Source: an uncultured Polaribacter sp. | Lineage (GTDB): Bacteria; Bacteroidota; Bacteroidia; Flavobacteriales; Flavobacteriaceae | Assembly (NCBI RefSeq): GCF_947503855.1 | Contig: NZ_CANNFF010000002.1 | Coordinates: 248,001-312,000 of the forward strand | Reading direction: 5' to 3' | Length of the DNA: 64,000 bases | Shown here: positions 63,469-64,000 of the stretch, one piece after another | Layout: each line of letters opens with the position of its first letter | Numbering within the stretch: the first letter of the stretch is position 1 | Translations under genes and position numbers: made by a program | The notes under the pieces: model-generated | Seen by the model: the letters and a program-made list of their open reading frames with translations, nothing else | Databases searched by the model: none | Told to the model about the DNA's origin: nothing

Positions 63469-63888
63469 ATGGCAACAAATAGAACATTTACAATGTTAAA
63501 ACCAGATGCAGTAGAAAACGGACATACTGGTGCAATTTTAGAGAAAATAAACGCTGCAGGATTTAGAATTGTAGCAATGAAAAAAACACAAATGACAAAA
63601 GCTGATGCTGAAACTTTTTATGCTGTGCATAATGAGCGTCCGTTTTTTGTTGAATTAGTAGCATTTATGACACGTGGACCCATTGTTGCAGCAATTTTAG
63701 AAAAAGATAATGCTGTAGAAGATTTTAGAACTTTAATTGGTGCTACAAACCCAGCTGACGCTGCAGAAGGTACTATTAGAAAGTTGTATGCAACTTCTAT
63801 GGGAGAAAATGCAGTACATGGTTCTGACTCTGATGAAAATGCTGAAATAGAAGGAAATTTTCACTTTTCTGGAAGAGAGCAATTCTAA
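63469..63888 (+). CDS. ndk: Nucleoside-diphosphate kinase
   Basis: It balances NTP/NDP pools using a phosphohistidine. The 139-residue protein has [52 protein letters not shown] and the active histidine in [12 protein letters not shown]. Length and motifs are standard. It is followed by a terminator at 63943-63975. Confidence 0.97.
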   Translation: MATNRTFTMLKPDAVENGHTGAILEKINAAGFRIVAMKKTQMTKADAETFYAVHNERPFFVELVAFMTRGPIVAAILEKDNAVEDFRTLIGATNPADAAEGTIRKLYATSMGENAVHGSDSDENAEIEGNFHFSGREQF

Positions 63889-63942
63889 TTTAGAATTCTT
63901 AATTAACAATACTGAAATTATTTCAGTTAGATATATTTAGTT

Positions 63943-63975
63943 AAAAACTCACAACAAATGCTGTGAGTTTTTTTT
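63943..63975 (+). terminator. Terminator after ndk
   Basis: Stem AAAAACTCACA / TGTGAGTTTTT with an eight-base loop and T run. Nothing else is seen to the window end. Confidence 0.9.
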
Positions 63976-64000
63976 ATGAGTTTTTTGAAGATTTTAGAGA

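Overview
The window is AT-rich, gene-dense chromosomal DNA from a bacterium of the Bacteroidota, almost certainly a marine-type Flavobacteriaceae. The evidence is a type IX secretion (T9SS) C-terminal sorting domain, the gliding lipoprotein GldI, TAnnTTTG-type -7 promoter elements, a separate cyclophilin-FKBP chimera, DUF6702 and DUF5362 genes, and the ftsK-lolA-lptF-ribB gene order. No rRNA, tRNA, CRISPR array, prophage or insertion sequence was seen. Most genes are ordinary housekeeping genes.

Layout. 1-1600: the 5' part of recG on the minus strand, cut by the window edge and carrying an in-frame DUF559 nuclease insertion between helicase motifs II and III. 1680-16.3 kb: an RNA methyltransferase, a broken T9SS-secreted endonuclease gene, purL, a secreted pentapeptide-type protein, an acyl-CoA synthetase, a voltage-gated channel, miaA, an OmpH-like chaperone and a MATE exporter. 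16.4-23.1 kb: a plus-strand envelope block (tpx, dgkA, ftsK, lolA, lptF/G-like, ribB). 23.2-29.8 kb: pepE, then four exported-protein genes ending in two tandem M1 peptidases. 29.9-35.8 kb: a PTPS-type enzyme overlapping idi, then a cyclophilin lipoprotein, prfC, a three-fold repeated outer-membrane protein and a cyclophilin-FKBP fusion. 35.9-43 kb: a probable sulfonolipid pair (alpha-oxoamine synthase and cysteine-synthase-like enzyme), an S9 peptidase, ybaB, DUF5362 and rocD, then about 430 bp holding two interspersed-repeat-like elements. 43.2-49.7 kb: VF530, aminopeptidase P, gcvT, a fibronectin-III surface protein of unusual composition, ychF and ferredoxin. 49.7-54.8 kb: a LuxC-like acyl-CoA reductase, serC, serA, a YggS protein and a DnaQ-type exonuclease. 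54.9-63.4 kb, minus strand: LysE, pyrD, pheT, then a five-gene operon nrnA-gldI-FKBP-cyclophilin/FKBP-PAP2. 63.5-63.9 kb: ndk.

Themes. Envelope biogenesis and periplasmic folding are strongly represented: LolA, LptF/G, OmpH/Skp and six peptidyl-prolyl isomerase proteins including GldI. Gliding and T9SS biology recurs in GldI, the T9SS endonuclease remnant and the candidate capnine/sulfonolipid genes. Serine metabolism (serC, serA) could supply phosphoserine to a cysteate pathway.

The most unusual signal is the RecG-DUF559 chimera. A vsr-like PD-(D/E)XK nuclease domain, preceded by a REP-like palindrome read as protein, is fused in frame inside a core DNA-repair helicase. It looks like a selfish, intein-like or palindrome-associated mobile ORF that tolerates being translated within its host gene.
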